Assembly (NCBI GenBank): GCA_015680685.1
Contig: MNCI01023765.1
Span: 4,746 to 68,745, forward strand
Reading direction: 5' to 3'
Source of the DNA: Gnetum montanum
Taxonomy: Eukaryota; Streptophyta; Gnetopsida; Gnetales; Gnetaceae
Length of the DNA: 64,000 bases
Below the pieces are notes generated by a model. That model saw nothing but the letters and a program-made list of their open reading frames with translations. It did not search any database and was not told the origin of the DNA. This document shows, in pieces, positions 1-9,560 of this stretch. Each line of letters starts with the position of its first letter. Position 1 is the first letter of the stretch. A program made the translations under genes and the position numbers.

Positions 1-1080
1 TTGGTAGCACTAATGCCCAAACCATCATCGAGAAAGTACATGATGGACTATGCGGAGGACACATACCACCAAAAGTAATGGTAACAAAAATAAGATGCTT
101 AGGCTACTATTGGCCACACATGGAGTATGACTATCTCTCCAAGGCTAAAACATGTAGTACCTATCAAAGACATAGTAATCTAATCCATGTCCCACCAAAT
201 GAGTTGCATACAGCGCAAATCACATGGCCCTTTCAAAAGTGGGGGTTGGACCTTATTGGACCAATAACACCCTCATCTTCTGTAGGGCATAGTTTCATCA
301 TAACCACAATAGAATACTTTACGAAGTGGGTAGAATCTATTCCCCTTCGAAAGACCAGATCTAAACACGTATGCAACCTCATTCTTGAGAACATTGTGAT
401 CCATTTTGGCATCCCCATGACCATCATCACTAACAATGGGCTACAATTCAGTAGTGCTGAAACCAAAACTTTTTGTGAAAGTCTGGGGATCAGAAACTCA
501 TTTTCATCCCCTTACTAGCCTCAGAGTAATGAGCAAGTAGAGGCAACAAACAAAACCATCATTAAAATACTTAAAAAGATGCTTACCCAAAGCAAGAGAA
601 GATGGCATGAACAGTTGGTATACGCATTGTGGGCATATCGTACTACGCATCGGACTTCAACAGGTAAAATTCTATATAGTCTTGTTTATGGTTTAGAAGC
701 TATTTTACCTCTAGAATTCTAGGTACCATCTTTAAGGATCACACTTTCCAGAATCCTCGACGAAGGGAAAAACAATGATCTGCGCATCATTGACCTGGAC
801 TCGGTGGAGGAAGAATGCATACATGCACTCAATCAGATTGAATGGTACCAAAAACAACAATGATAACTCCATCGGTATGACATTCATAAGTGCCCTATCA
901 AAGAAGGTGAACTTGTAATCAAAGCCATTTGGGAACACCCAGACAAATTCGCAACCAATTAGGAAGGACCCTACTTGGTAACCAAAGCATATGACAACAG
1001 AGCATTCAAGTTAGCTGATATGGAAGGGAATGAGCTTGCAAATCCAACCAATCACTTGTTCCTAAAACTGTTCCATCTTT
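1..1080 (+). pseudogene. Integrase region of element A (degenerate)
   Basis: Family role: inserts retroelement cDNA into host DNA. Frame 3 reads an HHCC-type zinc region (HDGLCGGH near 45-65) whose last Cys is replaced by Tyr (CSTYQRH near 150-175). The catalytic core follows: WGLDLIGPI carries the first Asp, YFTKWVE follows it, and IITNNG stands where the family has IITDNG, so the second catalytic Asp is Asn (GAC to AAC near 430). The Glu of the EATNKT segment is present near 545. A TAG stop at 516-518 splits the core, and later stops lie near 720 and 860. The C-terminal part (GPYLV-like, 966-985) fades out by about 1080. It is clearly dead. Confidence is high for integrase, moderate for lineage. 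Confidence 0.85.
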
Positions 1081-2599
1081 GAACATAACCAGGTACATGT
1101 GAGTCCTGGCATCATGACTATAAACTAATACAACAGCTCATCCTGGAATCATGACAGTAAACTGATACCATAGAACAGTCCCAGAATCATGAATTAAAAC
1201 TGATACCACAACTCATCCTAGAATCATGACGATAAACTGATACCATAGAACAGTCCTAGAATCATGACTTAAAATTGATACCACAACTTGTCCTAGCATC
1301 ATGATGATAAAATAATACCACACAGCATCTGCAATGATAATAAACTAGCACCCATCCAGTATGACAGTAAACTGCCACAGTCCCACTTGCCAGAGTCTGC
1401 TAAGACTATAAACTAGTTTTCCTCTTCACAGTCCACCAAGACTAGAAACTGGCAACGTACCATCCACCATGATCCTAAATGGGAAATGTCCAATAGGTTA
1501 TGACATAAAACTAACCCATGATAGTCTGCTAAGGCTATAAACTGGAAATTTCATCTCCGGTTCCTCAATCAGTGGCTACATTCAAACCTCCTCAGAATCA
1601 CTACATCACTCGCCATCGGCTGATCCTAACACCATTACTGCCATTCATATACGATGCTTGAAATCTCATTCAGTGCCTTTGTTTCATTAGTAGCAATTTA
1701 GGTCTAAGCTCGCTTACTTGCTCATGGTTTTCTTGTCTCCTTAGAGTTGTGTTTACAGGATGACACTCAAAGGTGTTCACACAAGAATGTACTTCGTCAT
1801 AAGCAGCAAGGTGATATGTTGTTTACATCACATGTGATAAGACTAAATCAAACCATTCACTAGTACATTCCTTGTTTCATGTCTCACCTATCCCTTAACA
1901 TCTTATACTTTGTTACACCCTGAACACATCCAGTACAACCCAAAACATTGAACATACTGTTGCATATCGCACCATTTTTAAGCAAATGAAACACACAACA
2001 TAGCACTTGAGCATGAGTACAAGATAAAAACAAAGCTCCAAAAAAAAGAAAAAAAAAACATTGTCCCTTCCCACATAAAACACAAGATGGGATGCTAGTT
2101 GCCTCGAAAGCAAACACTCATGTCTAAAATAATCAAGAAACATCCCGTTGCATGGCCTTGGCTCTTCACCAACAGGTTCTCCCTTAAACACTAAACAAGG
2201 ATCCTATTCCTCCAAAGAATGCAATGCAAAACATCACGTGGCTTTGGTTCTACCAACAAGTCCTCTTGGAAACTAACCAAGAGTCTTTTTTTGCCAAAGG
2301 ACACACATCTCATGCCTTGATTCCAAGTTTGCTAAATAATTGCTAATGACCAGGATCAGCATGACCCGTATACACACCAGAACATCCCTTTCACTATGCA
2401 CAACCTTGATTCCTCCCAAATCCCCATAGTTTCCCTTTCTCTATCAAATACAAATTCCATTTCCCACAATCCCATGTACTACTAAACACGGTGTGATGAT
2501 GTCTAGTCAGGTGGAAAAGGACAAAGTCTCTATAAAGTTTCTTGTGGTATTTTTCACTTCTTTGTCAACGCTTTTTGGGTCGATTCCTCCAAGCATCAA
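1081..2599 (+). other. 3' untranslated internal region of element A
   Basis: No coding sequence is supported here. It begins with a degenerate tandem repeat (about 1090-1345) and ends at the polypurine tract. It is collinear with 20160-21599 of element C, sharing the 'CATGACTATAAACTA' type repeats, the 'GATGACAC...AAAGGTGTTCA' segment and an A-rich stretch near 2040-2060. This homology is what links A to C. The short minus-strand open frames at 1884-2191 fall in this non-coding stretch and are not credible genes. Confidence 0.7.
1090..1345 (+). repeat. Degenerate ~45-bp tandem repeats in element A 3' region
   Basis: Five or more units of the form 'CCTAGAATCATGACGATAA' followed by 'ACTGATACCA' repeat at roughly 45-bp spacing. 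Similar units occur at 20170-20290 in element C, so the array is a family feature. Function unknown. Confidence 0.7.
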
Positions 2600-2613
2600 C
2601 AAAGAGGGGCCAA
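2600..2613 (+). promoter_or_regulatory. Polypurine tract of element A
   Basis: The sequence CAAAGAGGGGCCAA lies directly before the LTR start TGAAAC. The same tract is found before the 3' LTR of element C at 21600-21613. In LTR elements this RNase H-resistant tract primes plus-strand DNA synthesis. Confidence 0.8.
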
Positions 2614-3969
2614 TGAAACACCACAAAATTTTGAGCTTAGTACTTCTCCAACAAGAACTGGGCTAAGTCATGGCATTTCTTAGCATGACTAAAAGCTTGA
2701 GGGCCCCACAGATAGCTTCAAGAGGAGTCGAACTCAACAAGAAGTAGGTCCCTAGGACCCACAGACAACCACAACAACATCTAGTATCAAACATGGCAAC
2801 TTCAGAGATCAAGATACTTAGTTTTCACCAAGTATACATCCTCAGCTTATGTGCAAAGCGTATATGCTCAAGTTCACATTTCTTAGAGTATACACCCAGC
2901 GTACACATCCACAGCCTATACACCAAGCGTATACGCCCAGCGTACACATCTAGCATACATGCCTCACATGTACGCTTAGCAGGTATGACTGATGTATACA
3001 TCCAACATGCAATCCCCAAAGATGGCATGGAAACAACACTGTAGAAGAAGACTTGGTACAAGGCAGCAATTCACATGAACAAAGCAACCATTAGCGTATA
3101 CGCCCAACATATACACCCAACAAACACAGCGTATACGCCCAGCATATACACCCAGCATATATGCCCAGCGTATACACCCAGTTGACAAAGTATACATTCT
3201 TAGCGTATATGCCCAGCGTATATGCCTAGAGTGTACGCCCACCAAATACAGTGTATACACCCAGCGTATATGCCCTATAGAGGCAGCATGTTGTACACTT
3301 GTAACTTTTATTCTTTCACACCCAGTCAATGCACCACGTGTCACCCAACCCAAGTCTAACGTCTAGACCTGTATAAAAACCCCAATTTTTCATTAGATCA
3401 AGGTTGGCAAATTTGAGCAATCCAGAGAGAAAAAGAGAGATACTAAGAACCAAAGTAGAGAACCTTATATGCTGGACCTCAACCCTGTATGCTGAGCATA
3501 CAACCTCTATGCTATGCCTACAATTTGAACCAGCACATAGTCATTCCTGCATCCATCAAGGCTATTCGTCCGCCTTGTGTGAAAGCCACAACTATGTTAG
3601 ACCGGTGCATTGTAACTCTCACTTTGCAAGAATATTGCTAAATTTTCTTCCTAAAATATATTATAGTTTTCCATTTATTGTTGCATGTTTTTTGTTTATG
3701 CTCTGGTACGTTTACGCTCTGTTTACATCAGTTACTCCATTTACACCTCATTTTACATCAGTTACGCTATTTACATATAACCCAGCGTATAGCACTTCGA
3801 TGTACATTCAGGGAAATCCTTTCCTGATCCATGTGCAGACCACTCAAGGTAATCTTCCTTCGTTAATTCCAGCTTGCCCTCAAGCGAAGGTAGGGTCTTC
3901 TATGCATGTCTGGTGATCCCCTGGTTTCTATTTCCTTCCAGCCGGAGACTGACGATTTCGGATGGTACA
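2614..3969 (+). repeat. 3' LTR of element A
   Basis: It starts TGAAACACCAC directly after the polypurine tract and ends GATGGTACA, the same termini as the LTRs of element C but shorter (1356 bp against about 2.37 kb). The U3-like part holds a short tandem array of GTATACGCCC units. The 3' third, with the 'TATAACCCAGCGTAT' and 'AAGTCCT...GGTAGGGTCTT' segments, aligns with the end of the C LTRs. The open frames at 2793-3044 and 3404-3916 lie in the LTR and are chance frames. Confidence 0.8.
2840..3280 (+). repeat. 13-bp minisatellite (AGCGTATACGCCC) in the element A LTR
   Basis: Units such as AGCGTATACGCCC, AGCATATACACCC and AGCATATATGCCC follow each other, tightly spaced at 3120-3185 and looser on both sides. 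Variation between units is mostly C/T and G/A. Element C LTRs have a different internal array (~190 bp) at the comparable place, so LTR length differences in this family come from internal tandem arrays. Confidence 0.8.
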
Positions 3970-4588
3970 GGTACCACAGGATCCATCCCACAAAGGGATG
4001 CATGCTTGGACCCTTGACCATTATAGTGGTAGCACGCATGTAGCCAACTATGCATGCTTGTGCCATAGTATCAATCCACACAGACTTGCCACCTAGGTTG
4101 AGTGGAAAATCAAAGTGTACATGCTCTGCTCCATGTCTAGCTGGGAAGCAATGTTGGCCTCTATCCACTTCCCTCTCGATAATTTCAAGAACCTTTTAAC
4201 TCTCCTTTCAAAGTACTTTTCATCTTTCCCTCATGGTACTTGATCGCTATCAGTCTCATGCATATTTAGCCTTGGATAGAATTTACAATCCACTTAGGGC
4301 TACATTCCCAAATAACCTGACTTGCAGATAGTGCCCTGTGATGCAGTAGGGTTTGAGCCAAATGCGGTTATCACCCTCTCTAGCACCCCATTCTAGGGGA
4401 CTTAGGCTTGGTCTACCATAGGGGATGCTTCTGCAAACTACAATTTGGGTGGTGACCACAACTAGATTTTCACACTAGGATGTTCTCGGTTCATTCGCCA
4501 TTATAGGGGAAATCCTCATAATTTTCTCTTCCTCTACTTAGTTATATGCTTAAACTCAGTGGGTAGCCTCACCTGAATTGGGATCATT
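3970..4588 (-). rRNA. 26S rRNA 5' part, pseudogene, interrupted by element A
   Basis: Read on the minus strand, this begins with a decayed version of the 26S 5' end (the segment ending in GAGTTTAAGCATATAA near 4548) and continues through the conserved CTTTTTAACTC / TTTTCATCTTTCCCTCA stretch (plus strand, 4190-4235) into what should be expansion segment D2. There it stops at the end of the element A LTR. Conserved positions are changed, for example the usual CAGCGGGTAG-type sequence reads CAGTGGGTAG near 4558. The rest of this 26S must lie left of the window beyond element A. Product if intact: large-subunit rRNA. Confidence 0.88.
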
Positions 4589-4891
4589 GTGAAGAGGGAG
4601 CATCACCCCTCCTATTCATGATGCAAAGGACAAACATTGCTCCCCAAAACCATCAGTCACATGGTCCTACATCGCACTAAAGGAGAAGGATGAGGAGGGG
4701 GCCAACGTACCTCGTGCATGCTCAGTGCAAGGAATGTAGAGACCATCACAACCATCCATTTCTCCATCTAGGGAGAAGCAAGAGAACATGAATGATAGTA
4801 ACTTTTAGCTGACCACACCTCGGGAGACATAGAAGACCACATCCACTTCCCCCTTGCATAGGGCAAAGAGGGCATGCCATAGGACCTTCAC
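4589..4891 (-). other. ITS2 between 26S and 5.8S (degenerate)
   Basis: Bounded by recognisable 26S 5' and 5.8S 3' sequence. About 300 bp, a normal plant ITS2 length. It is homologous to 62357-62658 in the right-hand unit, sharing the GGGGGCCAAC and CCATCTAGGGAGAA segments. Confidence 0.8.
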
Positions 4892-5050
4892 GACACCCAA
4901 GAAAACATGCCCTTGATCTAGGCCTTAGGCACAACTTGCATTCAAAGATTAGATGATTCACGGGATTCTATAATTCACACAAAGTATTGCATTTTGCTAC
5001 ATTCTTCATTGAAGCAAGAGCTGAGATATCCATTATCGAGAGTCATGGTT
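4892..5050 (-). rRNA. 5.8S rRNA, pseudogene
   Basis: About 159 nt, the usual plant length. The plus strand shows the reverse complement of the conserved core: ACTTGCATTCAAAGATT, TTCACGGGATTCTATAATTC and CTGAGATATCCATTATCGAG. Compared with the near-invariant plant sequence, many CpG-containing words have become TpG or CpA, for example GCAACTTGCGTTC reads ACAACTTGCATTC. It lies between ITS2 and ITS1 in the expected order. Decay of such conserved sites indicates a pseudogene. Confidence 0.92.
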
Positions 5051-5978
5051 GGGGTCACGAACCTCGGTTAACTACCACAACAATGCAGTGGATGTTTGTC
5101 ACATCCTTGGTGCCACTTGCACCCTTGCAATAGGGAAAGAGAAGTAGGCAAGCACCTGATGGATGTGACTAGCATCAATGTCTAAACAAGGGGGGTGACC
5201 TCCCTCCAAACGACAACCCTACTATGCAACCATGGATGGGTGGGACAAGAGCCCACAAAGCATCAACATCGTACCTATTTGGCATAATGCCCCTAACTAC
5301 CCTACATTTTTCGAAAGCAATGATGTACTTTTCAGCCTAGAGGTTGAGGACAACCATTTGCCTAGAACATGTGTGATGGGAGAAGAGAACTATACTCAGC
5401 CATCATGTCTTATCCCCTCCCTCCCATGTGCCACTCTCTTTACAAAATTGGATGGCCAGGAAAAAAAAGAGTGGCCCTTGTATGTTCCGCTCATGTCCAG
5501 CCTTGTATTTTAAAAGCTATTTGTGACATGCTCACTGACTATGAACATAGAGCTCAAGAACCACCATGATTTCCTCACTGAGGCGTAGATGCTCCATTCA
5601 TGAGTTCCCACTCCTAAAATGATGATCTCCCCACCTATCATCAATGGATGATGATGAATATAACTAACACATCCTCCATTGGGAGGGAACCTAAGCCCCA
5701 TCCTTCAAACCCTTCAGATCTATTTTTTCCCCCAAAATCTTCCTAGGTGATGACATGCCCTTTAGGGCATTGATCCATCACATGTGCAAGATGTAATTAA
5801 AATGCTACGTCTTGTGCCCCCCAACAAGTGCATGCTCTCCCCACGAGCATTACATGAAGTCCCATCTCGACATGGCACCACCATCATGGCTGCTTCACAT
5901 GAGGCTCCCCAAGCATTCTTCATCACTATGAGGGAAACACTAGATTGTAACGAATGAGACAAAATCATGTGTGTGTTA
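5051..5978 (-). other. ITS1 between 5.8S and 18S (degenerate)
   Basis: About 930 bp between clear 5.8S and 18S ends, homologous to 62784-63700. On the minus strand the word GTGGCACCAAGGA (5112-5124 region) resembles the conserved plant ITS1 processing motif of the GGCRY...GYGYCAAGGAA type. ITS1 this long is more common in gymnosperms than in most flowering plants; that is general knowledge, not proof. The open frames at 5232-5569, 5510-5701 and 5762-5968 fall in this spacer and are not genes. Confidence 0.75.
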
Positions 5979-7784
5979 ATGATCCTACCACATGTTCACC
6001 TACAGTAACCTTTTTACAAATTCTCATTCCTCTAAATGATAAGGTTCAATGAGCTTATCACAACATCAACAATGGAAAAACCATCATCATCTCAATAATC
6101 CAAACATTTCACTGGATCATTCAATTAGTAGGAGTGATGGGCAGTATGTACAAAGGGCAGGGACATATTCAACATGAGATAATAACTCATGCTTACTAGG
6201 AATTCCTTATTCAAGATCAATAATTGCAAAGATCTATCCCCATCATGATGCATTTTCACAAGATTTCCTGATCCTCTTGGACTAAGGAAAGAAGCTTGCT
6301 AAATGCATCAGTACAGTGTGTGTGTGATCCAGAACATATAAGGGCATCACACACCTATTATTACCTCAAAATTCCATGGCCTGAGTAGTCATAGTCCCTC
6401 TAAGAAGCTATCCACAAAGGTCATACCTCCATGTAGCTAGTTAGCAGGTTGAGGTCTCATTCATTAATAGAATTAACTAGAAAAATCACTCCACCAACTA
6501 AGAATAGCCATGCACCACCACCCATAGAATCAAGTAATAGCTCTCAATCTATCAATCCTTACTATGTTTACACCTGGTAAGTTTTCCCATGTTGAGTCAA
6601 ATTAAGCCACAGGCTCCACTCCATGTGGTGCCCTTCCATCAATTCCTTTAAGTTTCATCCTTGTGACCATACTCCCCCTGAAACCCAAACACTCTGATTT
6701 CTCGAAAGGTGTTGATAGAGTCCTAAAAGCAACATCCATCTATCCCTAGTCGGCATCATTTATGATTGAGACTAGGATAGCATTTGATCATCTTTGAGCC
6801 CCCAACTTTCATTCTTGATTAATGAAAAAATCCTTGGCAAATGCTTTCATAGTAGTTTTTCTTTTATAAATCCAAGAATTTCACCTTTGACAATGAAATA
6901 TGAATGCCCTCAATAGTCCATATTAATCATTGCCCCGATCTCAAAGGCCAACATAACAAGATCAAAATCCTATTGCGTTATTCCATGCTAATGTATCCAA
7001 AGCATAGGCTTGCTTTGAGCATTCTAACTTTTTCAAAGTAATAGCATCGTAGCTGCGACTTAGCCAATTAAGGTCAAGACCACATCACCGATAGAAGGAA
7101 TGGAGCAATCGATGCAAATTAGATACTAACTACCCCATCACAAGATTTAACTAAAATATTTTTAACTACAACAACTTAAATATATGCTATTAGAGCTATA
7201 ATTACCATGGCTACTAGATCCAAACTTGCTCTCCAATGGATCCTCGTTAAGGGGTTTAAATTGTACTCATTCCATTTACTAGACTCAATGAGCCTGGTAC
7301 TATTATTTATTGTCACTACCTGCCCATGTTAGGATTGGGTAATTTGTGCATCTATTGCCTTCCTTGGATGTGGTAGCTATTTCTCAAGCTCCTTCTCTAG
7401 AATCAAACCCTAATTCCTTGTCACCCATCATAACCATGATAGGCCTCTATCCTACCATTGAAAGCTGATAGGATAGAAATTTGAATGAAGATTCACCAGC
7501 ACAAGGGCTTTGCAATCTATCCAGTTACCATGATTAACCGAGAAAACAAGCAAGCTTGCATTGACCTTTTATCTAATAAATGCATCCCTTCCAAGAGTCA
7601 GGATTTTCCACACATATTAGCTATAGAATTACTATGGTTATCTGAGTAGTAAGGTACCATCAAAGAAACTATAATTGATTTAATGAGCCATCCGTAGTTT
7701 CACCATTTGAAGTAGTTCATACTTAGATATGCATGGCTTAATCTTTGAGACAAGCATATGACTACTGCCAAGATCAACTAGGTA
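5979..7784 (-). rRNA. 18S rRNA, full-length pseudogene
   Basis: About 1806 nt, essentially the normal plant 18S length, so almost no net insertion or deletion. The 5' end (reverse complement of AGATCAACTAGGTA at 7771-7784), the helix 1-2 region, the 530 loop (7200-7225), the segment near 6640 (TCAATTCCTTTAAGTTTC) and the 3' end (AATGATCC at 5979) are all in order. Key sites are broken. The 530-loop GCCAGCAGCCGCGG reads, on the sense strand, ATCTAGTAGCCATGG. The decoding-site word AAGTCGTAACAAGG near 6010-6025 reads AATTTGTAAAAAGG. Most changes are C to T or G to A. It would normally be the small-subunit rRNA; these changes make it non-functional. Confidence 0.95.
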
Positions 7785-8499
7785 ATTCCATGGGCACCAT
7801 TTTCCTTCCTTACTCGAAAGACACAAATGACCCTCCCCACACCGATTTTTCACAACATCTTTTGTGGGCACCATTCCCAAATTTGAGCAATCACATGCCC
7901 AAGAAATGCGACACTACAACTAGCGACAAATGCAGCCTTGCTCTCAACCATAGACATGCGAGTGTCAAGGGCATTGCACAAGTGCATAGCTTACTTCCCA
8001 CACCTTCCATCATTCCCATAAATGCTCGACATCAAGGTACACCTATGGGTTCTAGCATCCCTAATAGGATAACTGGACCCAAAAGCACTTTCTCAAAAAT
8101 GCTTCTCTATGAGAACAAAGTTTCACGTAGGAAGCAGCACATGCTACACCATCCAAGAACACCTCAGGGAACCCATTGAAGAATTAGGCACATGAATGTA
8201 CATGAAGGACAAGAGAACCTAAGTCCTCTTTTTTCCTTGACACATGCATGTGAAGTTACATCTACTACCTATGCACTACTGAGTGGTCAAATCCATGATT
8301 AGGAAAAGGAAAGATTCACCAAATGCTACCCCATGGGGGCATTGGGATGCTCTACTACCTCAACCACACCAAATCAACATAGCCATTCACACATGCTCAA
8401 CCACTATTGCATCTTACAAAACAAGAGATGAATCCAAGGATTGCAAAAACAACTATGAATTGACATCGAAGGTGTTGTTCGCATCACAACATAAGTCAT
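7785..8499 (-). other. Region upstream of 18S (5' external spacer, degenerate)
   Basis: The sequence directly 5' of the 18S on the minus strand, expected to hold the 5' ETS. It is mostly unique, with one partial copy of the 640-bp repeat near 8275-8420 (GCTACCCCATGGGGGCATTG). No TATATAGGGGG-like polymerase I core is visible. The open frames at 7745-8179 and 8283-8540 have no recognisable similarity and sit in rDNA spacer. Confidence 0.55.
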
Positions 8500-9560
8500 G
8501 TGCCATCACAAGGTACATCCAACCATCATTGACATTATGAATGCAAAACAAAAATCGGCCATAGGCACCCCTTTGAAATCACATTCTGCTCAAGGACCAT
8601 AACATTTCCATCCTCGCTATCCAACCATTAGGGTGAGGGATTCATCCCAGGAACACAACCACTATAAAATAATGCTCAAAATTTGGTTCCAATCTCATCT
8701 CAATGTAACAAGAGTGAACATGTGTCGTATCGAGAAATGTGAAACTATAGTCACATTGTGCAACTATCGTCACATTATGAATGCCAAACAAAGATCAGCT
8801 GTAAGCACCACTTCGAAATTGTCTTCTCCTCGAGGGTAAGGATGTTTTCATCCTCTCTCTATCTAACCACTATGATGAGGGATGTCATCCCATCAATGCA
8901 ACCACTATGAACCAATGCTCAAAATGTGGTTTGAATCTCAACTCAATGTAACACGATGGAACATCTAATGTACCAAGGAACATGCAACTATTGTCACATT
9001 ATGAATGCCAAACAAAGATTCAATGTAGGCACCACTTCCAAATCACATTCTCCTCAAGGGTGAGGACATTTCCATCCTGTCTCTATTCAAGCATCAGGGT
9101 GAGGGATGCATCCTAGCAATGCAACCACTCCAAACCAATGCTTAGAATGTGGTTCAAATCTCATCTCAATGCAACAATAGGGAACATGTGTTGTTATGAG
9201 GAACATGCAACTATCATCACATTATGAATGCTAAACAAAGATCAATCATAGGAAATTCTTTGAAATTGCATTCTCCTCGATGGTAAGGATGTTTCCATCC
9301 TCTCTATTCAACCATCAAGGTGGGGGATGCATCCAATAATGCAACCAATGTGAACCATCACTTAAAATATGGTTCAACTCTCATCTCATCTCAATGCAAC
9401 AATAGGAAACATGTGCCATCTCGAGGAACATGATACTATTGTCACATTATGAATGAAAAACGAAAACTAGCCATAGGGACCTCTTCAAAATCACATTATC
9501 CTTGAAGAAGAGGATGTTTCCATCCTCTCTCTATCCAAACACTAGGTTTGGAGATGCATC
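8500..9560 (-). repeat. ~230-bp rDNA spacer tandem repeats, five copies
   Basis: The phrase CACATTATGAATGC recurs at about 8531, 8771, 8995, 9217 and 9441. Each unit also carries CAATGCTCAAAATGTGGTT, TCATCTCAATG and GATGTTTCCATCC. Spacing is 220-240 bp. The array lies between the 18S-proximal spacer and the 640-bp array. Subrepeats are typical of plant intergenic spacers. Confidence 0.88.

Larger units (their letters stand above)
1..3969 (+). mobile_element. Element A: Tat/Ogre-like Ty3/gypsy LTR retrotransposon, 3' part only
   Basis: Seen: an integrase remnant at the left edge, then a non-coding 3' region, a polypurine tract at 2600-2613 and a 3' LTR at 2614-3969. The 5' part lies outside the window. 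The 3' untranslated region and the LTR ends (TGAAACACCAC at the start, GATGGTACA at the end) match those of element C, so A and C are one family. The element sits inside a degenerate 26S rRNA sequence that resumes at 3970 on the other strand. Family assignment to Tat/Ogre rests on the integrase wording and on the linker, protease and primer-site features of the related element C. The left target-site duplication cannot be seen. Confidence 0.8.

Noticed and set aside
2793-3916. Open frames of 83 and 170 codons
   Set aside because: Both are in the 3' LTR of element A. The first runs through the 13-bp minisatellite, the second through the T-rich R/U5-like part.
3970-7784. Intact, functional rRNA genes
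   Set aside because: Universally conserved words in the 530 loop, the decoding site and 5.8S are changed, and the 26S is interrupted.
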